Origin: Acidimicrobiia bacterium
Lineage (GTDB): Bacteria > Actinomycetota > Acidimicrobiia > UBA5794 > JAOTWH01
Reading direction: 5' to 3'
NCBI GenBank assembly: GCA_029863035.1
Contig: JAOTWH010000032.1
Location: 1 to 15,477 of the forward strand
Length of the DNA stretch: 15,477 nt
The position numbers were made by a program, and so were the translations under genes. The notes beneath the pieces were generated by a model. That model did not search any database. It was not told the DNA's origin and saw only the letters and a program-made list of their open reading frames with translations. Of the stretch, positions 1 to 8,432 are shown piece after piece. Position 1 is the stretch's first letter; each line of letters opens with the position of its first letter.

Positions 1-999
1 TGACACGTCGAACTCGTACTGATCGATCCCGCTGTATGGAAAGGCCTTGCGGACATCCCACGCCACTCCGGCAGCTCGCATGATGGGCCCGGTGACTCCG
101 TACGCGTAGCACTCCTCGGGGGTGATGACTCCGACCCCTTGGGTACGCTCCATCCAGATGGGATTCTCCGAGAGCATGTCCTCGTACTCGGGGAGCCGAC
201 GCGGCATCATGTACAAGATGTTGTCGATGTCGTCTTGCCAGCCATCGGGGAGGTCGGCTGCCACCCCACCGGGGCGGATGTAATTGTGGTTCATCCGGAG
301 GCCTGTGACCTTCTCGAAGAACTCGAGAAGTAGCTCACGCTCCCGCCAGCCGTAGATCATCATCGAGAGGGCCCCAACGTCCATGCCATTGGTCGCAAGC
401 TGCAACAGGTGGCTGGCGATGCGGTTGAGTTCGGTCATCATCACCCGGATGGCAGAGGCCCGAGGAGGTATCTCGATTCCAAGCAACTTCTCTGTCGCTA
501 GCGAGAAGGCCAGCTCGTTGAAGAACGGCGCGGCGTAGTCCATCCGGGTGACGTTGGTCGGCCCCTGGAGATAGGTGAGCACCTCGGCCGTCTTCTCCAT
601 GCCCGTGTGGAGATAGCCGATGATGGGCTTGACCCGTAGCACCCGCTCCCCTTCTAGTTCCAGCTGCAGCCTCAAGACACCGTGGGTGGAAGGGTGCTGT
701 GGGCCCATGTTGATGATCTGGGTCTCCTGGTCCGATACATCGTCTTCCAACACGAAGTCGTCCGTCACAACAGCTCCGCGCTGGCCGGCAAGCACCGCGT
801 CTGATTCCTCGTCGAGCATCTCCTGAGCACCTTCTGATGTGTACTTGCCGATCCAATCGGGCTCCTCGGTGCCACTCAGCCAGACATCATGAGTGCGGCG
901 CCGATCGTCTTCCGTTTTGGACTCGGGATCGACTCCCTGCGGCGCCTCGGTGATGGTCGCCTCGGTGTCGCCCGTGGAAAGATCGGGTGGCTTGGCCAT
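1..999 (-). CDS. nuoD: NADH-quinone oxidoreductase subunit D, 3' end beyond window
   Basis: The 49-kDa-type peripheral-arm subunit of complex I; with NuoB it forms the quinone-reduction pocket on the cytoplasmic side of the membrane. The reading frame is open from an ATG at 999 to the window edge, giving 333 residues, so the C-terminus is missing. Residues 98-107 read MGPQHPSTHG, the family hallmark carrying the quinone-pocket histidines, and MDYAAPFFNE (153-162) contains the conserved quinone-binding tyrosine. ELNRIASHLL (190-199) is also typical. The ATG overlaps the nuoC stop as TAATG, with GAGGTGA just upstream as a ribosome binding site, so translation is probably coupled. The roughly 97 residues before MGPQHP are acidic and longer than I expect for most NuoD proteins. 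Identification is secure; the function of the N-terminal extension is unknown. Confidence 0.96.
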   Translation of the reverse strand, partial: MAKPPDLSTGDTEATITEAPQGVDPESKTEDDRRRTHDVWLSGTEEPDWIGKYTSEGAQEMLDEESDAVLAGQRGAVVTDDFVLEDDVSDQETQIINMGPQHPSTHGVLRLQLELEGERVLRVKPIIGYLHTGMEKTAEVLTYLQGPTNVTRMDYAAPFFNELAFSLATEKLLGIEIPPRASAIRVMMTELNRIASHLLQLATNGMDVGALSMMIYGWRERELLLEFFEKVTGLRMNHNYIRPGGVAADLPDGWQDDIDNILYMMPRRLPEYEDMLSENPIWMERTQGVGVITPEECYAYGVTGPIMRAAGVAWDVRKAFPYSGIDQYEFDVS

Positions 1000-1469
1000 T
1001 AGCTCACCTCGTTGGACGACTTGAACTGAACCGGAACCGCACCTACCGAGTAGTCCTTGCGCAGCGGGTGGCCTACCCACTCGTCCGGCAGCACGATCCT
1101 GGTGAGCTCGGGATGGCCATCGAAGACAATCCCCATGAGGTCGTAGACCTCACGTTCGTAGTAGTCCGCTCCTGGGTACACCGCGGTGAGCGTGGGAACG
1201 GTCGGGTCGCCGCCCGGGACACCGGCTAGCAACCTCAGCCGAACACCAGCACTTATCGAAACCAGGTTCACCACGACCTCGAAACGAGGATCGCGATCGA
1301 GGTAGTCGACCGAGGTGAGGTCTACCAACATCTCATAGCCGTTGTCCTTGGCGGCTGCGGCGGCAGTGGCCAGTTGGGCGACAGGCACCGAGATGGTCTG
1401 CTGCCCAAGAGAGTCGCCGATCACGGCGCCCTCCACTGCGGCGGCAATGGCTGCTGTGGAGTCGCTCAC
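999..1469 (-). CDS. nuoC: NADH-quinone oxidoreductase subunit C
   Basis: The 30-kDa-type subunit of the complex I peripheral arm; it carries no cofactor and stabilises the NuoB/NuoD region. The product is 156 residues from GTG at 1469. I chose this start because GTGA overlaps the nuoB stop by four bases and a GGAGG-like site (GGAGGC) lies about 8 bases upstream. A longer frame to 1541 would run deep into nuoB. The C-terminal family signature is clear: [20 protein letters not shown] at about 103-122, then PLRKDY at 135-140. The gene is separate from nuoD, as in actinobacteria and unlike the fused enterobacterial nuoCD. The first 45 residues are Ala-rich and poorly conserved, as is common at this end of the protein. 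Confidence 0.95.
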   Translation of the reverse strand: MSDSTAAIAAAVEGAVIGDSLGQQTISVPVAQLATAAAAAKDNGYEMLVDLTSVDYLDRDPRFEVVVNLVSISAGVRLRLLAGVPGGDPTVPTLTAVYPGADYYEREVYDLMGIVFDGHPELTRIVLPDEWVGHPLRKDYSVGAVPVQFKSSNEVS

Positions 1470-1930
1470 TTGGCGGCCTCCAACACCTTTGCGTGCAGGG
1501 TGAGAATGCCATGCAGCAGCGACTGGGGGCCGGGGGGGCAACCCGGCACGTAGACGTCAACGGGAACGATCTGATCGACGCCTTGCACCAGGGCATAGTT
1601 GTTGAACATGCCACCGCTCGACGCACAGGCACCCATCGAGATGACCCACTTGGGCTCGGCCATCTGGTCGTACACCTGACGCAACACCGGAGCCATCTTC
1701 TGGCTCACCCGGCCGGCCACGATCATCAGGTCGGCTTGACGAGGAGAGGCCCGGAACACCTCCATCCCGAAGCGTCCCATGTCGTTATGGGCAGCCCCGG
1801 TGGCCATCATCTCGATGGCACAACATGCCAACCCGAACACAGCAGGCCACATCGATTTGGGCTGTGCCCACGCCGCCGCCCGCTCCAGCGTCGTGGTTAG
1901 GAATCCGGGCGGCTCGGCCAAACGGACCAT
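1466..1930 (-). CDS. nuoB: NADH-quinone oxidoreductase subunit B (N2 cluster)
   Basis: Complex I subunit that binds the terminal [4Fe-4S] cluster N2, the immediate electron donor to quinone. The product is 154 residues. The four expected cysteines are visible: the adjacent pair C36-C37 in [10 protein letters not shown]102 in MGACASSGG and C131 in VPGCPPGP. The start is the ATG at 1930, which overlaps the nuoA stop as TAATG. An in-frame extension to 2014 is possible but lies entirely inside nuoA and has no support. The gene overlaps nuoC by four bases, so nuoA-B-C-D is one tightly coupled transcription unit reading leftward. Length and motifs are normal for the family. Confidence 0.97.
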   Translation of the reverse strand: MVRLAEPPGFLTTTLERAAAWAQPKSMWPAVFGLACCAIEMMATGAAHNDMGRFGMEVFRASPRQADLMIVAGRVSQKMAPVLRQVYDQMAEPKWVISMGACASSGGMFNNYALVQGVDQIVPVDVYVPGCPPGPQSLLHGILTLHAKVLEAAK

Positions 1931-2358
1931 TACGCCGCCTCCTCGTTGGGCGCAACCACCCGGCGATAGCGCGACCTGCTGGCGATGTTCCAATCGAGCG
2001 CCCCTCGTTTCCACACATAGGCCAGGGTCTCGATCAGGAGGAGCGTGAAGATGCCGACCGCAGCTACACCGGGCCAGCCAAGTTCGTGGTATCGGGTCGC
2101 CCAGGCGAACAGGAACACGATCTCGATGTCGAACAGGACGAACAACATCGCCACCAGGTAGAACTTGACCGGGAATCGCTGAGTGGGCTCTTGCAGCGGG
2201 ACGATGCCCGACTCGTACGGCGCCAGCTTCTCAGGGGTGGGTCGTTTGGGGCTGATCCAGTAGGAGAAAACGAAAGAGAAGCCCGCAAAACCAACCCCTA
2301 GAAGGAACATAAGGGCCAGCGGTAGGTAATCGGCCAGCGTCAACGGCGGCCCCAGCAC
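1930..2358 (-). CDS. nuoA: NADH-quinone oxidoreductase subunit A
   Basis: Small membrane subunit of complex I lying next to the quinone-entry region. The 142-residue product has three hydrophobic segments (about 12-34, 64-87 and 97-115), the loop motif YESG at 48-51, and the conserved acidic helix [10 protein letters not shown] (75-84). The start is GTG at 2358: an in-frame TAA lies only four codons upstream, and the ATG at 2360 is out of frame and closes after six codons. No Shine-Dalgarno sequence precedes the GTG, while a -10-like TAAGCT ends 7 bases before A2360. This fits a leaderless or nearly leaderless mRNA. It is the first gene of the nuo operon, and a CRP-type palindrome lies just upstream. 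Confidence 0.95.
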   Translation of the reverse strand: MLGPPLTLADYLPLALMFLLGVGFAGFSFVFSYWISPKRPTPEKLAPYESGIVPLQEPTQRFPVKFYLVAMLFVLFDIEIVFLFAWATRYHELGWPGVAAVGIFTLLLIETLAYVWKRGALDWNIASRSRYRRVVAPNEEAA

Positions 2359-2367
2359 ATGAGGGGC

Positions 2368-2373
2368 AGCTTA
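2368..2373 (-). promoter_or_regulatory. Candidate -10 box of the nuo operon
   Basis: On the minus strand TAAGCT matches the actinobacterial TANNNT -10 pattern. Its last base is separated by 7 bases from A2360, which would place the transcript start at, or two bases before, the nuoA GTG. With no Shine-Dalgarno sequence present, this suggests leaderless translation. No clear -35 element is visible because that position holds the CRP-like palindrome. This is inference from pattern and spacing only. Confidence 0.5.
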
Positions 2374-2381
2374 GGAGTCAG

Positions 2382-2405
2382 TGCTTGTGAAGGAAGTCAC
2401 AAGCA
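2382..2405. promoter_or_regulatory. CRP/GlxR-type operator palindrome upstream of nuoA
   Basis: A perfect 9-base inverted repeat with a 6-base centre: TGCTTGTGA, six bases, TCACAAGCA. The core TGTGA-N6-TCACA (2386-2401) is the consensus for CRP-family regulators, including actinobacterial GlxR/Crp. Its centre lies about 35 bases upstream of the nuoA GTG. It also sits 10 bases beyond the stop of the giant HD-GYP gene, so the same sequence could act as a hairpin terminator for that gene. However, it has no T-tract and is only 4/9 GC in the stem, which favours an operator. Confidence 0.6.
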
Positions 2406-2414
2406 GGCGGCGGG

Positions 2415-5400
2415 CTAGGCGATCCCCACCAAGTGCGTGACGTAGTTGGTACTGGGGATCGGATCCCCGGAGTTGTCGGTAGTCACCCATTCGGTGAAAG
2501 ACAAGGGGCCTGGCCCGGAGTCGACTGTTAGCACCACTGTCACCGTCTCGAAAGTGCCCGCGATCATGGCTCCGATGGTGCACTCGACCCTAGAGCCGAG
2601 ATCGGCGCAGCCGCCCTTCGTGGACCCGGCCGAGAAGAAAGAAGTGCCAGCCGGGTAGTCGCCACGCAGAACGACTCCACCGGTCTCGTCGAAGCCCAAG
2701 TTGTCCACCCTTGTCACGAAAGTGACGTTTCCGAGCACCGCTACGGGGTCCGGCAGAGCTGAGATCGGTGTCAGAACGAGACCGGCCGACGTATCTTCAA
2801 CATCGATAGTGACAGTTGCTGCTGCCGATGTCAGTGTGCCGTCCGATATCTGGTAGGTGAATGTGTCGGTGACCTTGGCCAGCGGCGGGGCATATGTGCA
2901 TCCGACTGCCCCGCACGAAACGAACCCACCACCCGTGGTTGCCCCAGCTGACACCACGATGGTGATTGGGTCACCATCGGGGTCGGAATCGTTACCTAGG
3001 AACGCCGCCGCAGGGATCAACGTGGGTGGGTTGCCCAATGGCAAGTGGAAGTACGGCTCCCAGACCGTCCCGAGGCCGTCGTCGTCGACCGCCACCGGTG
3101 GATCGTTGGTCGGGGAAATCGTGATGGTCGCTGTGGCAACGTTGGAGGTTGCACCGCCGGAGTCGTCCACGGTGTATGTGAAACTGTCGACAAAGTTCTC
3201 GGAACCATCATGGGTGTAGGTGAATGACCCGTTCAGGTTGAACACGAAGGCGCTCGAGTAAGCAGGCGGCGTAACCAGAGTGGCATTCCCCAGCGGGGGC
3301 GTGCCGTCTTCGGCATCCGTGTCGTTCTCGGCGACACCGTCGGTTCCCACAGTGGTAGAGAAGCTGCCACCTTCGGCCACCGCGAGTGGGTAGCTGTCAT
3401 CGCTAGCAACGGGGTCGTCGTTGACAGCGGTCACCGCGATCTTGAAGCTGCGGGTGGGCGAGCGGTCGTCGCCACCGTTCAGGATTCCACCGTCGTCCAT
3501 CATGTAGAGGTCGATGTCGGCAGAGCCGCTTGCGTTAGCTGTCGGCGTGAATGTCAGCGTGCCCGACGAGTCGACCGCCGGACCGGCCGCGAACAGTCCT
3601 GGGTTGCTGTTGGTGTCGATGACGAAGGTGAGGATCTGGGCAGACTCGTTGGGCATACCTGGATCTATCGAGGTGGCCCAGGCCGGTTCGACATAGGCGC
3701 CGGAATCTTCGCCGACGGTCACATCTGACCCCTTGCTGAAGTCAGGCTCGTCGTTGACCGGGTCCACCGTGATGGTGAAGGTGTAAGTGGCTGAGGTGTC
3801 GTCGTCGCCTGGGTTGGCGAAGCCCCCGTCGTCCTTTAGAACAACATCGATCACAGCCGAGCCGAAGGCGTCGTTGGCTGGGTCGAACTCGAGCTTGCCG
3901 TCGTTCTTGACCTTGGGCAGGGTGGCGAACAACCCCGGGTTGCTGTTACTGGTGACGACGAACGTCGGATTCTGGCCGGACTCGTTGGCCGGGCCCATGC
4001 TTATCAGTGTGGCCCACCCGGCCAAACCGTAGCCACCTGAGTCTTCCAACACGGTCGGAGAAATGCCGCCGGTGAAGCTCGGCTCATCGTTCACCGGGTC
4101 CACCGTGACCGTCACCGTGGCCGGCGTCGCACTGCACAGGGCGCTGGTGTCACAGATGTCGTAGGTGAAGGTATCTACGCCGTTCCAATCGGCGTCAGTC
4201 AGGGTGTAGTCGATGATCCCGCTGCCATCGATGCGCGGCACGGCTGTTCCATGCAAAGGGACGGCAACGATCGACATTGAGTCGACATCGAGGTTGAGGT
4301 CGAAGTCATTGCCGGCGGCAGGAATGGCAACGGCTCCATCTTCCCACGCATTGTCGGCATCGGGGATAGCGTCGGGCCGTCGGTTGGCGAGAGTGATTTC
4401 GACCGTGCTCGGGTAGGTAGCCGTGTCGTAGGCAATCCACAGATCGTTGTGCTTGACGACCAGACGAAGCACCAGCAAGCGGCCGGGGAGGATTGAGGTA
4501 TCCAGGTGACCCAGTGACAGGGTGCGGTAGACCCAAGTGGAAGATCCACTGTTCCACTCGTTCACGTGCTGTTCGCCAGAAGCCACCGTTGTGCACACTG
4601 TGGCCGTGGCATCGCAGTCCTGCCACCACCACTTGGCGTGGCCATCATCGTTGGGATCGAATCCCGCCGCCGTACTCCACAGGTTGAGCGTCGTCGGGCC
4701 TTGCACCTCGAGCCCGGAAACACCCGCTGGCAACGCCCACTGGTGATATTCGGTGGGATCGGACGAAGTCTCGTTGCCACCTGTGTTGATGGTCCGGCCG
4801 GGATCTGTGTCTGCGTCGTAGTCGGGCAATGGCACGGCCGGGGGCGGCGTGGTGGTGAAGAACGAGGTGTCCGCCGAATGGGCTCCGGACCCCAAGAAAT
4901 AGGTACCAAGAGCCACCCCGTCGTCGACAGTGATGTAGACGGTGGCGTTGACCGGGGGTGCTGTCCCGTCGGAGGCCGAGTAGGTGAACTCATCGACGCC
5001 GACGAAGGTGGGATCTGGCGTGTAGGTGAAAGAACCATCGGCAGCGAAGACCAACACCGTGGTCCCTCCGCTGATGGGTCCGGACACCCATGCAGCTGTC
5101 AACGGATCGCCGTCCTCGTCGTGGTCGTTGCCAAGCACACCCGGAAGGGCCACGGAGAAGCCAACTCCCTGATCCGTCGTGTAGCCATCGTCCACCGCTA
5201 CTGGAGCGATGTTGACGTCGTTGACAGTGACGGTGATGGTCTCTGAGTCGGAGAGCAGTCCGGCACCGTCATCGGTGGCCACGACATCGAAGGTGTGATC
5301 ACCGTCTTGGGCCTCAGTTGGGGTCCACGAGAACACTCCACCGGCCGTTATCGCGGCGCCGGCGGGAACAGTGCCGGCCAAGCTGAAGCTCAAGGTATCG

Positions 5401-8400
5401 GCTGGGACGTCACTATCTGACGCAGTGGCGGTGAAGCCCAGCGCCACCAACTCATCGATGGTCTTGTTACCAACCGGATCGAGTACTGGAGCACTGTTGA
5501 CGTCGTTGACAGTGACCGTGATGGTCTCTGAGTCGGACATGTTGGGTGGGCCGTCATCGGTGACCACCACGTCGAAAGTATGATCGCCGTCTTGGGCATC
5601 GGTTGGGGTCCACGAGAACACTCCACCGGCCGTGATGGCTGCACCAGCTGGAACGGTGCCGGCCAATGAGAAGGTCAAGGTGTTGGCTGGCAGATCAGCG
5701 TCTGTGGCAGTGGCGGTGAAGCTCAACGCCACCAACTCGTCGACCGACTTGTTACCAACCGGATCGAGAACGGGGGCAATGTTGACCTCGTCAACCGTGA
5801 CCGTGATGGTCTCTGAGTCACTGAGCAGTCCGGCACCATCATCGGTGACCACCACGTCGAAGGTGTGATCACCGTCTTGGGCCTCGGTTGGGGTCCACGA
5901 GAACACCCCACCGGCCGTGATAGCTGCACCAGCTGGAACAGTGCCGGCCAATGAGAAGGTCAAGGTGTCGGCCGGGACGTCACCATCTGTAGCAGTTGCG
6001 GTGAAGCCCAGCGCGGCTAGCTCGTTGACGCTCTTGTTGCCAACCGGATCGAGAACCGGGGCGTCGTTCGTTGCACCGATGTTCAAAGTGACCGTGGCAA
6101 CATCCCAAGCGCCGTTTCCGTCGGATGCGGTATAGGTGAACGAATCCGAGCCATTCCAATCAGCATCTGGCGTGTAAGTGAAAGAGCCATCGGCATTCAT
6201 GGCCACCGTTCCGTTGGCTGGAGCCGTCGCCACGGTCGTAGTGATGGGATCGCCGTCCGGATCGGAGTCATTCACCAACACCCCGGGGGCCGGAACCACA
6301 AGAGCGGTGTCTTCGGCGCCAACAAAGGAGTCATCGTTAGCTACGGGGTTGGAGTTAACCGGGGGTACGACCGGGGGTACGACCGGGGGTTCGACCGGGG
6401 GTTCGACCGGGGGTTCGACCGGGGGTTCGACCGGGGGTTCGGCGTCTTCCTCAGCGGCAGGGGCGTCGTATACCGATTTCACCGTCAGAGAGACGACGGC
6501 GGTGGCGCACAGGCCCCCATCGTCGCAGATTCGATAGGTCAGTGAGTCGGGTCCGAAGAAGTCGGCATCTGGCGTGTAGACAACATTGCCGGCGACGATG
6601 GCCGCCACACCGTGGGATGGGCCGGCAACCACGGTGGGCACGCCGAGCGGGTCGTCGACATCGGAGTCGTTGGCGCGGACATCCACCGTCACCGACGAGT
6701 CCTCATCGAGCGCAGCAAAGTCGGCCGCGGCCACCGGGGCGTCGTTGACGGGGGCCACGGTGATCGTCACGACAGCATCGGCCAGGGCTCCGTCGTCATC
6801 GCGCACCGTGTAGCGGAATCCATCGCTTCCGGTGAAGCCGGGATTGGGGTTGTAGTACACGCTGGCGCCAATCACCGTCACGGTGCCGTTCAGCGGACCG
6901 TTCGACAACAGGATCGTGGACGGGTCGAGCGTGCCGTCGGGGTCGGAGTCGTTGGCCAAGATCTCGATGCGGATGGCGGTGTCCTCGTCCACGGAGACGG
7001 CGTCGTCGACGGCGAAGGGAGCGGCGTTGACTGCCAACACCGCAACCACGACTTCGGCCGTACCCACGGTCTTGCCGTCGAGCACGATCCCGTAGACGAA
7101 AGAGTCCGTGCCGTTGAAGCCGGGCTCGGGCGTATAGGTCACGGTGCGGTCTGCGTTGATGGTGACTGTTCCAAAGCCAGGCTGCGTAACGATCGACAGC
7201 GTGGCGCCGTCTATGGAGATGTCGTTGCTGAGAACGGAAACAACCTGCGGTTCTTCCTCGAGGCCTGCGATGGAATCGTCAACGGCTCTCACGATCGCGG
7301 CCGGAGCCTCGAACACTTCATCTGGGATATCCAGCACCCCCGCCCCAACGATTCCCACCGTGGCGGTGGCTGCGAGTCCGGCGACACCGACCGCCGAGCC
7401 CACTTGCTGTACCGCGCCGACGAAGCGAAGGAACGGAAGCTGGGCCAACCACGACAGAGGTCCTGCGACCCAACGCAATTTGCCCATCGAGATATTGAGG
7501 AAGGCCCGAACAACTTCTGGATCGAATTGAGTGCCGGCGTTGCGGGCTAGCTCTTCGCGAGCCGCCAGCGGGGCCATGGCCTTCTTGTATGAGCGCACGG
7601 TGGTCATCACGTCGTAAGCGTCGGCAACTCCGGTAAGGCGGCCGCCCAACGACATTTCCTCGCCCTTCTTGCCGTTGGGATAGCCGTTGCCGTCAAAGCG
7701 CTCGTGATGGTCTTCGATGGTGTTGGCGAATGGGCCCAGCCACTCCAGAAGCGGGGCACACAACTCGGCCCCGTAGGTGGGATGCTTCTTGATCTCTTCC
7801 CACTCGTCGTCATCCAAGGCGCCGGGCTTGTTCAAGACGGCTGCGTCCACCTTGAGCTTGCCGATGTCGTGCAGCAGTGCCGCCCAACGCAGCTTGGCCC
7901 GGTCGACCTCGGGGATGTCCATCTCTTCGGCCAACATCTCGACGTAGGCGCGCACCCTCTCGGCGTGACCGCGCGTTAGGCGATCGTGCGTATTGAGCTT
8001 CGAGGTGAGTTGGAGAATGAACTGGGCCGCCGAGGTGAGGTCGTCCTCGAAATTCTGAGATTCTGCGAATTCGATCTGGGCTTTGAGATGCTTAACAGAT
8101 GATCCCGACTTCAACGCGGTCTTGAAGCGGGTCGGGGCTTTGTCCGGGAACACCATGGTGAGCTGCATGAGGGCAGCAAGGGGAAGGAAGCGGCGAGCCG
8201 CCTTGTCGACGACGAACAGCACCGCGGTGGACACGACGAGGATGGCGGCCCACCAACCTGCCACCTGGAGCAGCGTGCCCGGCTTGGGAAGAACCTTGGC
8301 CAGCCAGATCGAGGCGATGATCGAGGCGATGATCGGTGCCGTGAACACCGCAGCGCGCAGCATGAAGGCCAGGGCAGGTTTGCCTTCCCAGACGTTCTGA

Positions 8401-8432
8401 TTCTGGTTCTCTGTTTGTGGTGGCGAGCCCAC
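2415..8432 (-). CDS. Giant HD-GYP phosphodiesterase-cadherin/Ig-like repeat fusion
   Basis: A 2005-residue protein. Hydrophobic segments at about 22-46 and 55-75 precede a cytoplasmic HD-GYP domain (about 130-315), and a third at about 341-366 should carry the chain outside. The HD-GYP domain has the metal and active-site motifs of cyclic-di-GMP phosphodiesterases: GH (155-156), HD (188-189), KHP (216-218), HHERFDGNGYP (242-252) and VADAYDVMTT (269-278). Outside, cadherin/Ig-like domains carry NDSDPDGDP-type calcium loops. Their rough order is three domains (380-655), a Pro-rich hinge (666-693), one domain (694-788), three 95-residue repeats (791-1075), one domain (1076-1170), an unrecognised insert (1171-1348), five more domains (1349-1878) and a DUF11-like end. 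I see no sortase motif. The start is GTG at 8432, with AAGGTG 8 bases upstream. It probably couples surface contact to cyclic-di-GMP turnover; the ligand is unknown. Confidence 0.9.
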   Translation of the reverse strand: MGSPPQTENQNQNVWEGKPALAFMLRAAVFTAPIIASIIASIWLAKVLPKPGTLLQVAGWWAAILVVSTAVLFVVDKAARRFLPLAALMQLTMVFPDKAPTRFKTALKSGSSVKHLKAQIEFAESQNFEDDLTSAAQFILQLTSKLNTHDRLTRGHAERVRAYVEMLAEEMDIPEVDRAKLRWAALLHDIGKLKVDAAVLNKPGALDDDEWEEIKKHPTYGAELCAPLLEWLGPFANTIEDHHERFDGNGYPNGKKGEEMSLGGRLTGVADAYDVMTTVRSYKKAMAPLAAREELARNAGTQFDPEVVRAFLNISMGKLRWVAGPLSWLAQLPFLRFVGAVQQVGSAVGVAGLAATATVGIVGAGVLDIPDEVFEAPAAIVRAVDDSIAGLEEEPQVVSVLSNDISIDGATLSIVTQPGFGTVTINADRTVTYTPEPGFNGTDSFVYGIVLDGKTVGTAEVVVAVLAVNAAPFAVDDAVSVDEDTAIRIEILANDSDPDGTLDPSTILLSNGPLNGTVTVIGASVYYNPNPGFTGSDGFRYTVRDDDGALADAVVTITVAPVNDAPVAAADFAALDEDSSVTVDVRANDSDVDDPLGVPTVVAGPSHGVAAIVAGNVVYTPDADFFGPDSLTYRICDDGGLCATAVVSLTVKSVYDAPAAEEDAEPPVEPPVEPPVEPPVEPPVVPPVVPPVNSNPVANDDSFVGAEDTALVVPAPGVLVNDSDPDGDPITTTVATAPANGTVAMNADGSFTYTPDADWNGSDSFTYTASDGNGAWDVATVTLNIGATNDAPVLDPVGNKSVNELAALGFTATATDGDVPADTLTFSLAGTVPAGAAITAGGVFSWTPTEAQDGDHTFDVVVTDDGAGLLSDSETITVTVDEVNIAPVLDPVGNKSVDELVALSFTATATDADLPANTLTFSLAGTVPAGAAITAGGVFSWTPTDAQDGDHTFDVVVTDDGPPNMSDSETITVTVNDVNSAPVLDPVGNKTIDELVALGFTATASDSDVPADTLSFSLAGTVPAGAAITAGGVFSWTPTEAQDGDHTFDVVATDDGAGLLSDSETITVTVNDVNIAPVAVDDGYTTDQGVGFSVALPGVLGNDHDEDGDPLTAAWVSGPISGGTTVLVFAADGSFTYTPDPTFVGVDEFTYSASDGTAPPVNATVYITVDDGVALGTYFLGSGAHSADTSFFTTTPPPAVPLPDYDADTDPGRTINTGGNETSSDPTEYHQWALPAGVSGLEVQGPTTLNLWSTAAGFDPNDDGHAKWWWQDCDATATVCTTVASGEQHVNEWNSGSSTWVYRTLSLGHLDTSILPGRLLVLRLVVKHNDLWIAYDTATYPSTVEITLANRRPDAIPDADNAWEDGAVAIPAAGNDFDLNLDVDSMSIVAVPLHGTAVPRIDGSGIIDYTLTDADWNGVDTFTYDICDTSALCSATPATVTVTVDPVNDEPSFTGGISPTVLEDSGGYGLAGWATLISMGPANESGQNPTFVVTSNSNPGLFATLPKVKNDGKLEFDPANDAFGSAVIDVVLKDDGGFANPGDDDTSATYTFTITVDPVNDEPDFSKGSDVTVGEDSGAYVEPAWATSIDPGMPNESAQILTFVIDTNSNPGLFAAGPAVDSSGTLTFTPTANASGSADIDLYMMDDGGILNGGDDRSPTRSFKIAVTAVNDDPVASDDSYPLAVAEGGSFSTTVGTDGVAENDTDAEDGTPPLGNATLVTPPAYSSAFVFNLNGSFTYTHDGSENFVDSFTYTVDDSGGATSNVATATITISPTNDPPVAVDDDGLGTVWEPYFHLPLGNPPTLIPAAAFLGNDSDPDGDPITIVVSAGATTGGGFVSCGAVGCTYAPPLAKVTDTFTYQISDGTLTSAAATVTIDVEDTSAGLVLTPISALPDPVAVLGNVTFVTRVDNLGFDETGGVVLRGDYPAGTSFFSAGSTKGGCADLGSRVECTIGAMIAGTFETVTVVLTVDSGPGPLSFTEWVTTDNSGDPIPSTNYVTHLVGIA
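5208..6062 (-). repeat. Three tandem 285-bp Ig-like domain repeats
   Basis: Within the giant gene, three consecutive units of exactly 95 codons encode domains beginning APVLDPVGNK (residues 791, 886 and 981). Units 1 and 3 differ at about 10 of 95 residues by eye. The centre, from FSLAGTVPAG through GGVFSWTPT, is unchanged in all three. This points to fairly recent in-frame duplication, and such an array can expand or contract by recombination. The domain type resembles putative Ig/He_PIG-like folds. Confidence 0.9.
6354..6437 (-). repeat. 12-bp tandem repeat encoding a PPV(E/V) hinge
   Basis: Seven in-frame 12-base units encode PPVE four times, PPVV twice and then PPVN (residues 666-693). 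The plus-strand unit is a run of G followed by TTCGACC or TACGACC. The encoded segment is a stiff Pro-rich spacer between the third and fourth extracellular domains. As a short perfect repeat it is prone to slippage, but each unit is a multiple of three bases, so gain or loss would keep the frame. Confidence 0.9.

Noticed and set aside
335..856. A 173-codon minus-strand frame within nuoD
   Set aside because: It is another frame of the nuoD coding sequence, Arg/Gly/His-rich with no family match. The true nuoD frame runs through the same bases.
2382..2405. Palindrome as a simple intrinsic terminator of the giant gene
   Set aside because: Not excluded, but it has no T-tract and a modest-GC stem, and it matches the CRP consensus exactly, so operator is the preferred call.
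6354..6437. Tandem repeats as a CRISPR array
   Set aside because: The units are 12 bases with no spacers and keep the codon frame of a PPVE hinge inside a protein.
6612..7550. A 312-codon open frame on the plus strand
   Set aside because: It is antisense to the giant repeat protein, has low-complexity His/Gly/Val/Arg-rich wording and no recognisable domain or start signal. Long antisense frames are common in high-GC genes.
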